The notes: generated by a model not told the origin, from the letters alone. Shown: positions 1-5,256, counted from the first letter of the stretch. The stretch is 9,301 nt of DNA from Bacillota bacterium (GCA_023409955.1 JAEYQQ010000034.1:1-9301), one strand, 5' to 3'. Numbers and translations: made by a program.

Positions 1-343
1 TTGCCAGTTCTTCTACAAAGCCATCCAGCAACATTTGACCGTTTTTCTTGCCGGAGGGATCTGTTACCTTAAGGTCGGAGTTCTTGCCCTTGCGCTCCAC
101 GATCAAACCATTTGATAGCTTGACCTGCAGGGTTGGTGGAATAACAGAGCCATCCCTGGTAGCCTGGGAAGGGCGGTACTTATCGCCGCCCAAGGCCCAG
201 GCAAGAGCATCTAACACAGAGGTCTTTCCCTGCTCATTGCGGCCGCCAATGATCGTCAGGCCGTTGGTGGTGGGTTCGATTTTCACGGCACGAATCCGCT
301 TGACGTTTTCAGCCTCGAATTGAATAACTTTTACTGGTTCCAT
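1..343 (-). CDS. AAA/SbcC-RecF-type ATPase, N-terminal part (cut by window edge)
   Basis: The first 114 residues of a P-loop ATPase are present, and the rest runs off the left edge. A Walker A motif, GGRNEQGKTS, lies at residues 33-42. It follows a beta-strand-rich start (VKVIQFEAENVKRIRAVKIEP) that is typical of SbcC/RecF/RecN-like ATPases, in which an FxxxNFKRI-like strand precedes the P-loop. Such proteins act in DNA end processing or recombination, and phages often carry one near a single-strand annealing protein or a nuclease. The start ATG at 341-343 has an AGGAGG ribosome binding site 11 bases upstream. It follows the AbrB-like gene by only a few bases, so it is probably the next gene of the same operon. 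The Walker B and coiled-coil regions are outside the window, so the subfamily is open. Confidence 0.85.
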   Translation of the reverse strand, partial: MEPVKVIQFEAENVKRIRAVKIEPTTNGLTIIGGRNEQGKTSVLDALAWALGGDKYRPSQATRDGSVIPPTLQVKLSNGLIVERKGKNSDLKVTDPSGKKNGQMLLDGFVEELA

Positions 344-346
344 GTT

Positions 347-628
347 TTATTTGACCTCCTTGTTCAGGGTATCAATAATGGGTTCCACCATGGCCCTGAT
401 ACGCCTGGCGAGATCCAGCGGCATTTCTGCAGTAAGATCGTAGACTAACTTGGCGGCATCCTTCGCCCGGCCCTCAAAGCTGAACTTACGAAGAATGATT
501 TCGCCATTATCGCCAGTGAAGATTTCCACCGGATCGCCAATGTTGATACCAAGAGTGCGCCGCAGTTCCTTGGGAACTACTATGCGGCCTAATTCATCGA
601 TCCTGCGAACAATACCAGTTGCTTTCAT
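347..628 (-). CDS. AbrB/SpoVT-family transcriptional regulator, phage-borne
   Basis: This 93-residue protein begins MKATGIVRRIDELGRIVVPK, which is the SpoVT-AbrB swapped-hairpin DNA-binding domain (residues 1 to about 47), closely similar to the start of Bacillus AbrB. The family dimerises or tetramerises through this domain and binds AT-rich promoters. The C-terminal 45 residues are helical and do not match the AbrB C-terminal domain that I know. I chose ATG at 626-628 because GGGAGG lies 8 bases upstream and the family's N-terminus starts there. The open frame reaches 715, but those extra residues are not AbrB-like. The ribosome binding site overlaps the stop of the upstream gene. A host-type transition-state regulator inside a phage early operon may act on phage promoters or on host stationary-phase or sporulation genes; that is inference. 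Confidence 0.9.
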   Translation of the reverse strand: MKATGIVRRIDELGRIVVPKELRRTLGINIGDPVEIFTGDNGEIILRKFSFEGRAKDAAKLVYDLTAEMPLDLARRIRAMVEPIIDTLNKEVK

Positions 629-633
629 ATAAA

Positions 634-834
634 TTACCTCCCCTGCGCCCGTTTCTGCCGGGCGTAGTCTTGTGTGGTGAGTATCTTGGGCTGAGGCGCC
701 GGGGACAGGTCCCATAGCTCCTGGGGCTCACCCTGCCGGGCCTTGTCGATGCGGTAGTGGTAAAACTCGGCGATACCGATGCCTAGTAGAAGGCCGACTA
801 ATATCAAGCCAACTGCTGCAATAGGTGTCAGCAT
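634..834 (-). CDS. Small single-span membrane protein
   Basis: This 66-residue protein has one hydrophobic segment at about residues 4-24 (AAVGLILVGLLLGIGIAEF), followed by a charged tail rich in Arg, Gln and Pro. The likely topology is a short outside N-terminus with a cytoplasmic tail. GGGAGG lies 6 bases before the ATG. The start overlaps the end of the upstream gene by 7 bases and the stop codon overlaps the next gene's ribosome binding site, so it is translated as part of the operon. I do not recognise a family. Small membrane proteins in early phage operons include superinfection-exclusion factors, but nothing here shows that role. Confidence 0.75.
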   Translation of the reverse strand: MLTPIAAVGLILVGLLLGIGIAEFYHYRIDKARQGEPQELWDLSPAPQPKILTTQDYARQKRAQGR

Positions 835-1226
835 TTGGTAACCTCCCTATCTTGTGTGTTTTGATCGGATGTGGTATGATGTGTTTGATAGTTTTGACCT
901 GCTCCGTTACCCTTTGCAGAGGGTGCGGGGCTTTTTGTATACTTGCGGATTGCTTTTCGCATAACACTAGCCGAGCTGTACCCACAGCGCCTGGCCGCGG
1001 CTTCATCCGTCCAGCCTTTGCGCCGAAGCCTGGCGGCATGACTTGCTTTAAGCATAGCGGTTAGGTGTTGGTGGAGGTTATGCTCTGCCAAGGTGATGGG
1101 TTGTTTTGCTGGCGGGGTATACTTGCACCCAAGCGCTTCCGCCACTCTTTCGGGGTCTACTCCGAAATGTATGCATTTGTCGGCGTAGGCGGCTTGCTCT
1201 TCGATGGTATTAAATATCTTTCGCAT
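828..1226 (-). CDS. Phage protein with helix-turn-helix-like segment
   Basis: This is a 132-residue basic protein of unknown function. A predicted helix-turn-helix lies at about residues 67-98 (core TDEAAARRCGYSSASVMRKA), with a preceding helix and a charged, probably disordered tail. The N-terminal third (EEQAAYADKCIHFGVDPERVAEALG) is helical and could be a second small DNA-binding or interaction unit. The segment resembles the C-terminal segment of the upstream neighbour (GYTNVKSLRNALNRYGY), suggesting that both read DNA in a similar way or descend from one domain. Its start overlaps the upstream gene by 17 bases and its end overlaps the next gene by 7. A role as an early transcription or replication accessory factor is inference. 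Confidence 0.7.
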   Translation of the reverse strand: MRKIFNTIEEQAAYADKCIHFGVDPERVAEALGCKYTPPAKQPITLAEHNLHQHLTAMLKASHAARLRRKGWTDEAAARRCGYSSASVMRKAIRKYTKSPAPSAKGNGAGQNYQTHHTTSDQNTQDREVTKC

Positions 1227-1638
1227 TGCTGGTCTCCTTCAACCACCCGTTACTGCGGTAGCCGTACCGATTCAAGGCATTGCGCAGGCTCTTCACGTTG
1301 GTGTAACCATATATTTCAGCCAGGTCATCCAGTTTGTATCCATACATGGTCATGTCCAAGGCGATGCGGTCAACCTTCTGTCTGGCATCTGTAGACCGTT
1401 CCGCATTCGATGCTGCCAGCTTATTCGCTTGGGTCGGCATCGGACGCTCTGCCTGGCAGTACACCAGCTGCGGCTTTTCGGGGATGGACTTGTCCGCTAG
1501 TGTGGTAGCTTCGGGCGCTGGTGCTTCTTTAATCTGCTTTTTTCGCACAATTGGGTCAGTGATCACAGCCAGAAGGATGCCGGCAGCCAGGATTAGCAGA
1601 GCCTGTACCTCCCAAGGTAAATCATAGAACCAGTTCAT
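1210..1638 (-). CDS. Membrane-anchored protein with C-terminal helix-turn-helix segment
   Basis: This 142-residue protein has one transmembrane helix at about residues 10-28 (EVQALLILAAGILLAVITD), a charged and Pro/Ala-rich linker at about 30-90, and a helix-turn-helix-like end at about 98-126 (LDDLAEIYGYTNVKSLRNAL). The architecture suggests a DNA-binding tail tethered to the cytoplasmic face of the membrane. Start ATG at 1636-1638 follows AAAGGA at a suitable distance. The gene overlaps the downstream gene by 17 bases. I do not recognise a named family. The pairing with a soluble neighbour carrying a similar DNA-binding segment is the most informative context. Confidence 0.7.
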   Translation of the reverse strand: MNWFYDLPWEVQALLILAAGILLAVITDPIVRKKQIKEAPAPEATTLADKSIPEKPQLVYCQAERPMPTQANKLAASNAERSTDARQKVDRIALDMTMYGYKLDDLAEIYGYTNVKSLRNALNRYGYRSNGWLKETSNAKDI

Positions 1639-1658
1639 TTATAATTCCTTTCTCCCGG

Positions 1659-1859
1659 TCAGGCCGGGTGCTTGTCCATCAGAGTTTGAAGTCGTTCGCG
1701 TACACAGTTGCGGGGCTTGCGCAAGCCGTACTCATACTTCTGGTATGAGCTGCGGCTGATGCCCAGGTGTCCGGCAATCTGGCGTTGCGTCATGCCGATC
1801 CGCTCACGAAATGAAATCAGACCTTCGTCATAGGTGGGTATCCTGTAGGCGCGGTGCAT
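1659..1859 (-). CDS. XRE-family small DNA-binding protein
   Basis: This 66-residue protein is almost entirely one XRE/Cro-type helix-turn-helix: FRERIGMTQRQIAGHLGISR is the scaffold and recognition region, followed by SSYQKYEYGLRKPR as the closing helices. I chose ATG at 1857-1859 because GAGGAGA lies about 7 bases upstream. The open frame extends to 1895, but that part lacks a ribosome binding site and a helix-turn-helix family match. The first 43 bases overlap the end of the upstream small Cys-rich gene in another frame. It is an early-operon regulator distinct from the CI/Cro pair at about 3.1 kb. Its target is unknown. Confidence 0.8.
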   Translation of the reverse strand: MHRAYRIPTYDEGLISFRERIGMTQRQIAGHLGISRSSYQKYEYGLRKPRNCVRERLQTLMDKHPA

Positions 1860-1993
1860 GTGGCTTTCTCCTCTCCTATATACTCCCTGCAGCATCCGTC
1901 CCGGCCTTCATCACAAGGGCCATCATCCAGCCGGCATTGCGCTGCAGTGTCATCCCGGCCCCAGGGGATGGGTGTGCGGTGGGGGCAGGTCAT
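1817..1993 (-). CDS. Very small Cys-rich phage protein
   Basis: This open frame encodes 58 residues, starting MTCPHRTPIPWGRDDTAAQC and ending TGYPPMTKV. Cysteines at 3, 20, 27, 34, 35 and 46 could bind a metal. Its ATG overlaps the TGA of the upstream gene in an ATGA arrangement, the classic signal of translational coupling. The end overlaps the XRE gene by 43 bases. Codon use looks natural, and the frame fills what would otherwise be a 130-base gap in a tightly packed operon. No family is recognised. The long overlap with the XRE gene is the main reason for doubt. Confidence 0.6.
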   Translation of the reverse strand: MTCPHRTPIPWGRDDTAAQCRLDDGPCDEGRDGCCREYIGEEKATCTAPTGYPPMTKV

Positions 1994-2184
1994 GGGGTTA
2001 CCGCAGCGTCCAAATCGGGCCAGTTAATAGGGAGCCTGTCCCGGTTTGTTTCAAAGCGGCAAGTGATATTATCTCCGATTTGAAACGGGCAGCTGTGGCA
2101 TGCTGTAGTCCCACAAAACAATCGTATGGTATTGTATGCATTCATCGCATGCTGAACAGAGACGGTCTTGTTTTGGTCAGCCAT
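1990..2184 (-). CDS. Small Cys-rich phage protein
   Basis: This 64-residue protein has a Cys cluster in the middle (CGTTACHSCPFQIGDNITC, about residues 24-42), spaced C-x4-C-x2-C-x8-C with a nearby His, compatible with one zinc site. GGAGG lies 7 bases before ATG 2182-2184. The stop overlaps the start of the next small Cys-rich gene. Many phage early operons carry short Cys-cluster proteins of unknown function, and I cannot assign this one to a named family. Confidence 0.7.
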   Translation of the reverse strand: MADQNKTVSVQHAMNAYNTIRLFCGTTACHSCPFQIGDNITCRFETNRDRLPINWPDLDAAVTP

Positions 2185-2197
2185 TGGTATGCCTCCT

Positions 2198-2323
2198 TCA
2201 TTTCTTCCACCGGCTCCCTGCCGGTCTGTGTCGGTCGTAATCTGCCAGCGATGCCACGATTACCCTATGCTGGCGGTATTGGTCGATGCCCTGGCGCAGG
2301 GCGGAGAGGATCAGGCGGAGCAT
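2198..2323 (-). CDS. 41-residue basic phage peptide
   Basis: The frame encodes 41 residues (MLRLILSALRQGIDQYRQHR at the start, ending AGSRWKK). It is predominantly helical and strongly basic. A textbook AAAGGAG ribosome binding site lies 7 bases before ATG 2321-2323, and the stop is 13 bases before the next gene's start. It appears to be the first gene after the regulatory stretch at 2366-2399. Function is unknown. A nucleic-acid-binding or amphipathic membrane-surface role would fit the composition, but that is inference. Confidence 0.6.
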   Translation of the reverse strand: MLRLILSALRQGIDQYRQHRVIVASLADYDRHRPAGSRWKK

Positions 2324-2365
2324 GATGTATCTCCTTTCATATTGCTGTTAAAAATCCGACTTTTG

Positions 2366-2399
2366 TCTATACTAAATCACGATCAATTGCGATCAAGAT
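2366..2399 (-). promoter_or_regulatory. Candidate promoter with overlapping palindrome
   Basis: On the minus strand a TTGATC (2391-2396) and a TATAGA (2366-2371) are separated by 19 bases. This is a weak sigma-A-type promoter ahead of the small-gene run starting at 2323. A dyad covers it on the plus strand, with ATCnnGATC at 2376-2384 and GATCnnGAT at 2391-2399, separated by 6 bases. The wide spacer and the dyad suggest control by a regulator, possibly one of the XRE proteins here. Confidence 0.35.
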
Positions 2400-2432
2400 T
2401 TGGAAAGACATCTATGAAAGAGAAGTAATACT

Positions 2433-2600
2433 ATGGACAAGGTACTCCGTATCCCTGATCATATTGCTGACCCCCTTGGGAGGACACTAGCACGATTTCT
2501 TCCGGATCTATTTGTGCAAAATCCGGAACTCCGGGCTAGATATCAAGAATGGCTGAAAACACCTGAAGGCGCTAAATACGCAAACACTACCCTTGAATGA
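2433..2600 (+). CDS. 55-residue protein encoded against the early operon
   Basis: The frame encodes 55 residues beginning MDKVLRIPDHIADPLGRTLA and ending GAKYANTTLE, with a helical, mixed-charge composition that looks like a real protein. It lies on the plus strand between the minus-strand genes at 2198-2323 and 2614-2838, where no minus-strand gene is visible. GAGAAG precedes the ATG at about 7-8 bases and is a moderate ribosome binding site. I see no clear plus-strand promoter. It ends tail to tail with the gene at 2614. No family is recognised. Isolated reverse genes of this sort in prophages are sometimes lysogeny-expressed cargo; that is inference. Confidence 0.5.
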   Translation: MDKVLRIPDHIADPLGRTLARFLPDLFVQNPELRARYQEWLKTPEGAKYANTTLE

Positions 2601-2613
2601 TTGCGGGGGGGTG

Positions 2614-2838
2614 TTACTTCACAGCCCTAAGGTGCGCAGTCTTGGGCTCAGGTAGGTTGTACCGCTTACGGACCTCTGCCTGTGCAATGCGCCGAGTCTT
2701 ATTTTTTCGCCCAGTACCTACAGTGGTATGCGGCATCTGCTGCATTTCTGACCAAGCCGTTCCGTACGATACGCCCAGGAAGTGTGCAAGGTCGTATGTT
2801 GACATCATGGGGGGATAGCGGGATAGCGGGTCGTTCAT
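2614..2838 (-). CDS. Excisionase-like / helix-turn-helix protein
   Basis: This 74-residue protein contains a MerR/excisionase-type winged helix segment, MSTYDLAHFLGVSYGTAWSE at about residues 12-31. It is followed by a basic wing (GTGRKNKTRRI) and a final helix, close to the helix_turn_helix_17 pattern. Proteins of this type act as excisionases or as small phage regulators. Its ATG overlaps the upstream XRE gene's TGA (ATGA), with GGAGGT 6 bases before it, so the two are coupled. Position next to the Cro-like gene and near the integrase fits a role in excision or early control, but the sequence does not separate these. Confidence 0.65.
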   Translation of the reverse strand: MNDPLSRYPPMMSTYDLAHFLGVSYGTAWSEMQQMPHTTVGTGRKNKTRRIAQAEVRKRYNLPEPKTAHLRAVK

Positions 2839-3065
2839 GGAGTGACCTCCTTTTTCTGGCTAGTCGGAATGAAGCCAAACAGATCGTTTGGAGTTTTGCC
2901 GAGTGCGTTTGCTATTGGAATTACATACTCTGCTAGAATTAGCTTTCTTCCGTGAAGCATTGCCGAGAATTCCTTTTGACTAAAGCCGGCCTTTTCAGCA
3001 ACAGTCTTTTTTTTCAATCCATCTTCGCGGATAATTAGCTCGACATTACGTGCCACAATACTCAA
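2835..3065 (-). CDS. XRE-family Cro-like regulator
   Basis: This 76-residue protein has a complete XRE helix-turn-helix: KKKTVAEKAGFSQKEFSAML holds the turn and recognition helix, followed by helices ending IANALGKTPNDLF. I chose TTG at 3063-3065 as start because AAAGGGGG lies 7 bases upstream and the promoter start point is near 3098. The longer open frame to 3134 would begin upstream of that start point. It is transcribed away from the CI-like gene and shares an operator region with it, which is the position of Cro in lambdoid switches. Its own start lies directly downstream of operator O1 (3082-3096), so autoregulation is likely. Confidence 0.8.
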   Translation of the reverse strand: MSIVARNVELIIREDGLKKKTVAEKAGFSQKEFSAMLHGRKLILAEYVIPIANALGKTPNDLFGFIPTSQKKEVTP

Positions 3066-3081
3066 TTTTACGCCCCCTTTC

Positions 3082-3171
3082 CTCAAGTTTCTTGAGTGTA
3101 TTAGCATAATACAACACTTTTCTTGAGTGGTCAATACCTTTTTCTCAATTTTCTTGAGTATTTTTCTTGAC
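3082..3171. promoter_or_regulatory. Operator cluster of the lysogeny switch
   Basis: There is a perfect 6-bp dyad CTCAAG-TTT-CTTGAG at 3082-3096 (O1), a one-mismatch copy CTCAAT-TTT-CTTGAG at 3144-3158 (O3), and half-sites CTTGAG at 3122-3127 and CTTGAC at 3166-3171. They cover the start point and spacer of the leftward promoter and the -35 of the rightward one. This arrangement fits recognition by the CI-like and Cro-like XRE proteins encoded on either side. Confidence 0.75.
3106..3134 (-). promoter_or_regulatory. Promoter of the Cro-like early operon
   Basis: On the minus strand TTGACC (3129-3134) and TATTAT (3106-3111) are separated by 17 bases, a strong sigma-A promoter. The predicted start point is near 3098. 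A CTTGAG half-site (3122-3127) lies inside the spacer and operator O1 lies just downstream, so repressor binding would block it directly. Confidence 0.75.
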
Positions 3172-3195
3172 TATTGCAGAATATAATGGTATATT
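3167..3195 (+). promoter_or_regulatory. Promoter of the CI-like repressor gene
   Basis: TTGACT (3167-3172) and TATATT (3190-3195) are separated by 17 bases, with a predicted start near 3202. A CTTGAC half-operator overlaps the -35 box, so the repressor may limit its own synthesis. The only Shine-Dalgarno candidate, AAGG at 3212-3215, is short and 12 bases from the ATG, which would keep repressor levels low. Confidence 0.65.
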
Positions 3196-3227
3196 TTCCC
3201 CATCATATATGAAGGTTGTGAAACCAA

Positions 3228-3593
3228 ATGAGCATAGGTAGCAGGATCAAGCAAGCAAGAATAGCAATGGGATGGTCGCAAGCCCAGCTCGCCGAAAAGG
3301 TTGGCGTATCACCCGGTGCTATCGGCAATTATGAAAGTGATCATAGTTCCCCTAAAGATTCCATCCTGTTTACTTTAATGCAAGTACTGGGAGTAGATGC
3401 GAATTACATATATCAGGATTTTATGAAGCAGCCTGAGACAAGGAATGCGACTGATGAAATAGTGGAAGCCTTCCACAAAAACAAAAAGCTCGCCATCCTA
3501 TTTTCTCGATCGGCGAAGCTTAAACCAGAAGATCTCGAGATTGTACTTAAGATGGTGGAGCGGATGGATGAAGAGGATGAGAACGAGCCTTGA
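3228..3593 (+). CDS. CI-like XRE repressor
   Basis: This 121-residue protein has an N-terminal XRE helix-turn-helix (IKQARIAMGWSQAQLAEKVG, then VSPGAIGNYESDHSSPKDS; about residues 6-60) and an acidic helical C-terminus (LKPEDLEIVLKMVERMDEED) that probably mediates dimerisation. It lacks the LexA/S24 peptidase domain of lambda CI. It therefore belongs to the short-repressor class that is inactivated through a partner ImmA peptidase rather than by self-cleavage. The next gene starts inside its 3' end and encodes such a peptidase. It diverges from the Cro-like gene across an operator cluster, so it is the likely lysogeny repressor. Confidence 0.85.
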   Translation: MSIGSRIKQARIAMGWSQAQLAEKVGVSPGAIGNYESDHSSPKDSILFTLMQVLGVDANYIYQDFMKQPETRNATDEIVEAFHKNKKLAILFSRSAKLKPEDLEIVLKMVERMDEEDENEP

Positions 3594-3798
3594 GGGTATT
3601 AGAGTCGTTACGCAGCCCATGCCGGGTAGTATAAGAGCCTTTGCTCGTAGAATGAAAAGTGGTAGGATATGCATTGTTATCAACGAATATTTGGATGATG
3701 AAGGCAAAAAGAAAGCTTTGGATCATGAGCTTGAACATATTCGCCGGAATGATTTCGATGCTGATGTTCCTGTTTATTTAATTGAACATGCCAACTGA
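3568..3798 (+). CDS. immA: ImmA/IrrE-family metallopeptidase, compact form
   Basis: This 76-residue protein has a zinc-peptidase HExxH motif, HELEH at residues 53-57, within ALDHELEHIRRNDFDAD. The acidic residues just after it could supply the third ligand. The family cleaves phage or mobile-element repressors, as with ImmA acting on ImmR in ICEBs1. It is short for the family, which often exceeds 120 residues, and has little beyond the core beta-strands and active-site helix. I chose ATG 3568-3570 because GGAG lies 7 bases upstream. An internal ATG 9 bases further on is possible. The gene overlaps the repressor gene by 26 bases, so repressor and inactivator are co-translated. Confidence 0.75.
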   Translation: MKRMRTSLEGIRVVTQPMPGSIRAFARRMKSGRICIVINEYLDDEGKKKALDHELEHIRRNDFDADVPVYLIEHAN

Positions 3799-3820
3799 GT
3801 ATAGAAACGCTAGGCTGTGT

Positions 3821-3898
3821 TAATAAAACAAAGCCCGCCCCGAGTTCTCACCCCTCGGAACGGGAACGCAACCCCCAGCATGCACACCGAGCTTTGCT
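3821..3898 (-). ncRNA. Candidate small RNA between immA and int
   Basis: A minus-strand unit of about 75 nt has three matching parts: a near-consensus promoter just upstream, a body that folds, and an intrinsic terminator at its end. The predicted start (about 3897-3898) falls at the beginning of an 8-bp stem in which minus-strand CAAAGCTC at 3896-3889 pairs with GGGCTTTG at 3836-3829, joining the two ends of the transcript. That pairing competes with the base of the 11-bp terminator hairpin, so alternative folds are possible. There is no start codon with a ribosome binding site inside. It lies opposite the integrase leader and could control integrase expression. I do not recognise a named RNA family. 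Confidence 0.5.
3825..3864 (-). terminator. Intrinsic terminator of the candidate small RNA
   Basis: On the minus strand CCCGTTCCGAG (3864-3854) pairs with CTCGGGGCGGG (3844-3834) over 11 bp, two of them T-G wobbles, around a 9-base loop. It is followed by CTTTGTTTTATT. The plus strand has no U-tract after the hairpin, so termination is directional and should not stop transcription into the integrase. Confidence 0.7.
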
Positions 3899-3903
3899 AT
3901 ACC

Positions 3904-3932
3904 ATTATATGGTGTATGTCCTGTAAAATCAA
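3904..3932 (-). promoter_or_regulatory. Strong promoter reading away from the integrase
   Basis: On the minus strand TTGATT (3927-3932), 17 bases, then TATAAT (3904-3909): the -10 is perfect and the -35 matches five of six. The -35 lies just before the integrase ribosome binding site, and the -10 sits inside an imperfect dyad (TATACCAT/ATATGGTGTA, 3898-3916), a possible operator. The only feature downstream is the candidate small RNA. Confidence 0.65.
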
Positions 3933-3942
3933 GGAGGGGACC

Positions 3943-5178
3943 ATGGGAAAAATCGTTCAGCTGCCAGTTCTTCAACAAACGGCACAACCTAAAGAACGCC
4001 GGAAGAAGCGTGCCGACGGTTTATATCAAGTCGAAAGTCGGTATACTGCTGCCGATGGTACACCGAAAAAGAAATCGTTCTATGGTAAGACTCAGGCAGA
4101 AGCTCAAAACAAGAAAAAAGCATTTGAACGCGATTTAGAACTAGGTTTGTCGATTGATAATGTGAATATAACTGTCTCCCAATGGGTGGAGAAGTGGTTA
4201 AGAATGCGTTGGCAACTTGATCAGACTAGAGCCACTACACGAACATATGACACATATAAACGAGAATCAGATCGGCTTGTTACCGTTGTTGGCAAAAAAC
4301 GCCTTCGTGATGTCGTTAAAAGTGATATACAGTCAATTATAAACAGCCGTGCCGGCATGAGTAAAAAGGCAATTAAAACCACCAGGAATGCATTGAAGCA
4401 GATATTTAAGGCAGCTGTAGATGATAGGATCATTACCTTTTCCCCTTGTGACGGCATCGTTACACCCGACGGTACAAATGGCTCACATCGTTCAATCACC
4501 CCGGAAGAACGTAACTTAATTACGTCCACATGGCAAGAGCACAGGGCAGGCATTTGGGCAATGTTAATGCTATATGCGGGCTTACGCCGAGGTGAAGTTG
4601 TCGCACTGGATTGGAAAGATATAGATATTAATACTGGCATCATCCATGTGCGTGGTGCTGTTGCTTATCAGATAAATGCACCAATAGGGAAAGACACAAA
4701 GACAGATGCAGGCATACGCGATCTTCCTATTGTAAAGCCTCTGGCCGATGCACTGGGCTCTGTAACCTGTAAAACAGGATTGGTGTGTAAATCCGTGGAT
4801 GGTGAGCAACTCACCCAGTCTGCTTGCGAACGCGGTTGGGAAAGCTATATATACTTCTTATCTGTTAAACAGAACGGCTGCCACTATCGCTGGGCCGAAG
4901 AAAAAGGCAACGGAAAAGATAACTGGAAAAAGTGCGATATCAGAATGCACGATCTGCGTCATACATATTGTACTATGCTATACGATGCAGGTGTGGATGT
5001 AAAGCGAGCTCAATACCTAATGGGGCATTCATCGTTGGATATGACCATGAAGATATACACCCACCTATCAGAGGAACGAAAGGTTAAATCAGATAAGGCT
5101 TTACATCGCTATTTTGATAATGTCGGTAAAAATGTCGGTAAACGCAAAATATATCACCTTAGACCCATTGAGAAATAA
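3943..5178 (+). CDS. int: Phage-type tyrosine integrase
   Basis: This 411-residue site-specific recombinase should insert and excise the element at the tRNA-Pro site lying 25 bases after its stop. The N-terminus holds an arm-type DNA-binding domain (GLYQVESRYTAADGTPKKKS). A SAM-like core-binding domain follows at about residues 70-160 (ITVSQWVEKWLRMRW). The catalytic domain shows Arg215 in GLRRGE, His336 and Arg339 in HDLRHT, His362 in MGHSS, and the nucleophile Tyr372 in IYTHL, so all visible catalytic residues are present. I chose ATG 3943-3945 because AAGGAGGGG lies immediately upstream. The frame extends to 3817, but that part crosses the structured intergenic region. No strong plus-strand promoter is visible directly before it. 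Confidence 0.95.
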   Translation: MGKIVQLPVLQQTAQPKERRKKRADGLYQVESRYTAADGTPKKKSFYGKTQAEAQNKKKAFERDLELGLSIDNVNITVSQWVEKWLRMRWQLDQTRATTRTYDTYKRESDRLVTVVGKKRLRDVVKSDIQSIINSRAGMSKKAIKTTRNALKQIFKAAVDDRIITFSPCDGIVTPDGTNGSHRSITPEERNLITSTWQEHRAGIWAMLMLYAGLRRGEVVALDWKDIDINTGIIHVRGAVAYQINAPIGKDTKTDAGIRDLPIVKPLADALGSVTCKTGLVCKSVDGEQLTQSACERGWESYIYFLSVKQNGCHYRWAEEKGNGKDNWKKCDIRMHDLRHTYCTMLYDAGVDVKRAQYLMGHSSLDMTMKIYTHLSEERKVKSDKALHRYFDNVGKNVGKRKIYHLRPIEK

Positions 5179-5202
5179 GGAAATAATGTTCTTAAGCCAT
5201 AG

Positions 5203-5250
5203 TGGTTCGGGACCAAAAGGTCGCAGGTTCAAATCCTGTCACCTCGACCA
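5203..5250 (+). other. attachment site: 3' part of a tRNA-Pro(CGG) gene
   Basis: This reads as the 3' part of a tRNA: anticodon loop TTCGGGA (5206-5212, anticodon CGG), a T-arm GCAGG-TTCAAAT-CCTGT (5223-5239), the 3' acceptor strand, discriminator A and encoded CCA (5247-5250). The 5' half is missing. Upstream sequence is the integrase end, with no D-arm or matching acceptor strand, and the lower anticodon-stem positions 5201-5202 no longer pair. Phages that integrate into tRNA genes leave exactly this 3' fragment beside int. The identity block therefore probably begins at about 5203. The intact tRNA should lie beyond the other end of the element, outside this window. Confidence 0.8.
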
Positions 5251-5256
5251 GAAAGT

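Noticed and set aside
3817..3942. N-terminal extension of the integrase
   Set aside because: The extension is encoded by the structured promoter-terminator region, lacks a ribosome binding site, and does not resemble the arm-binding domain.
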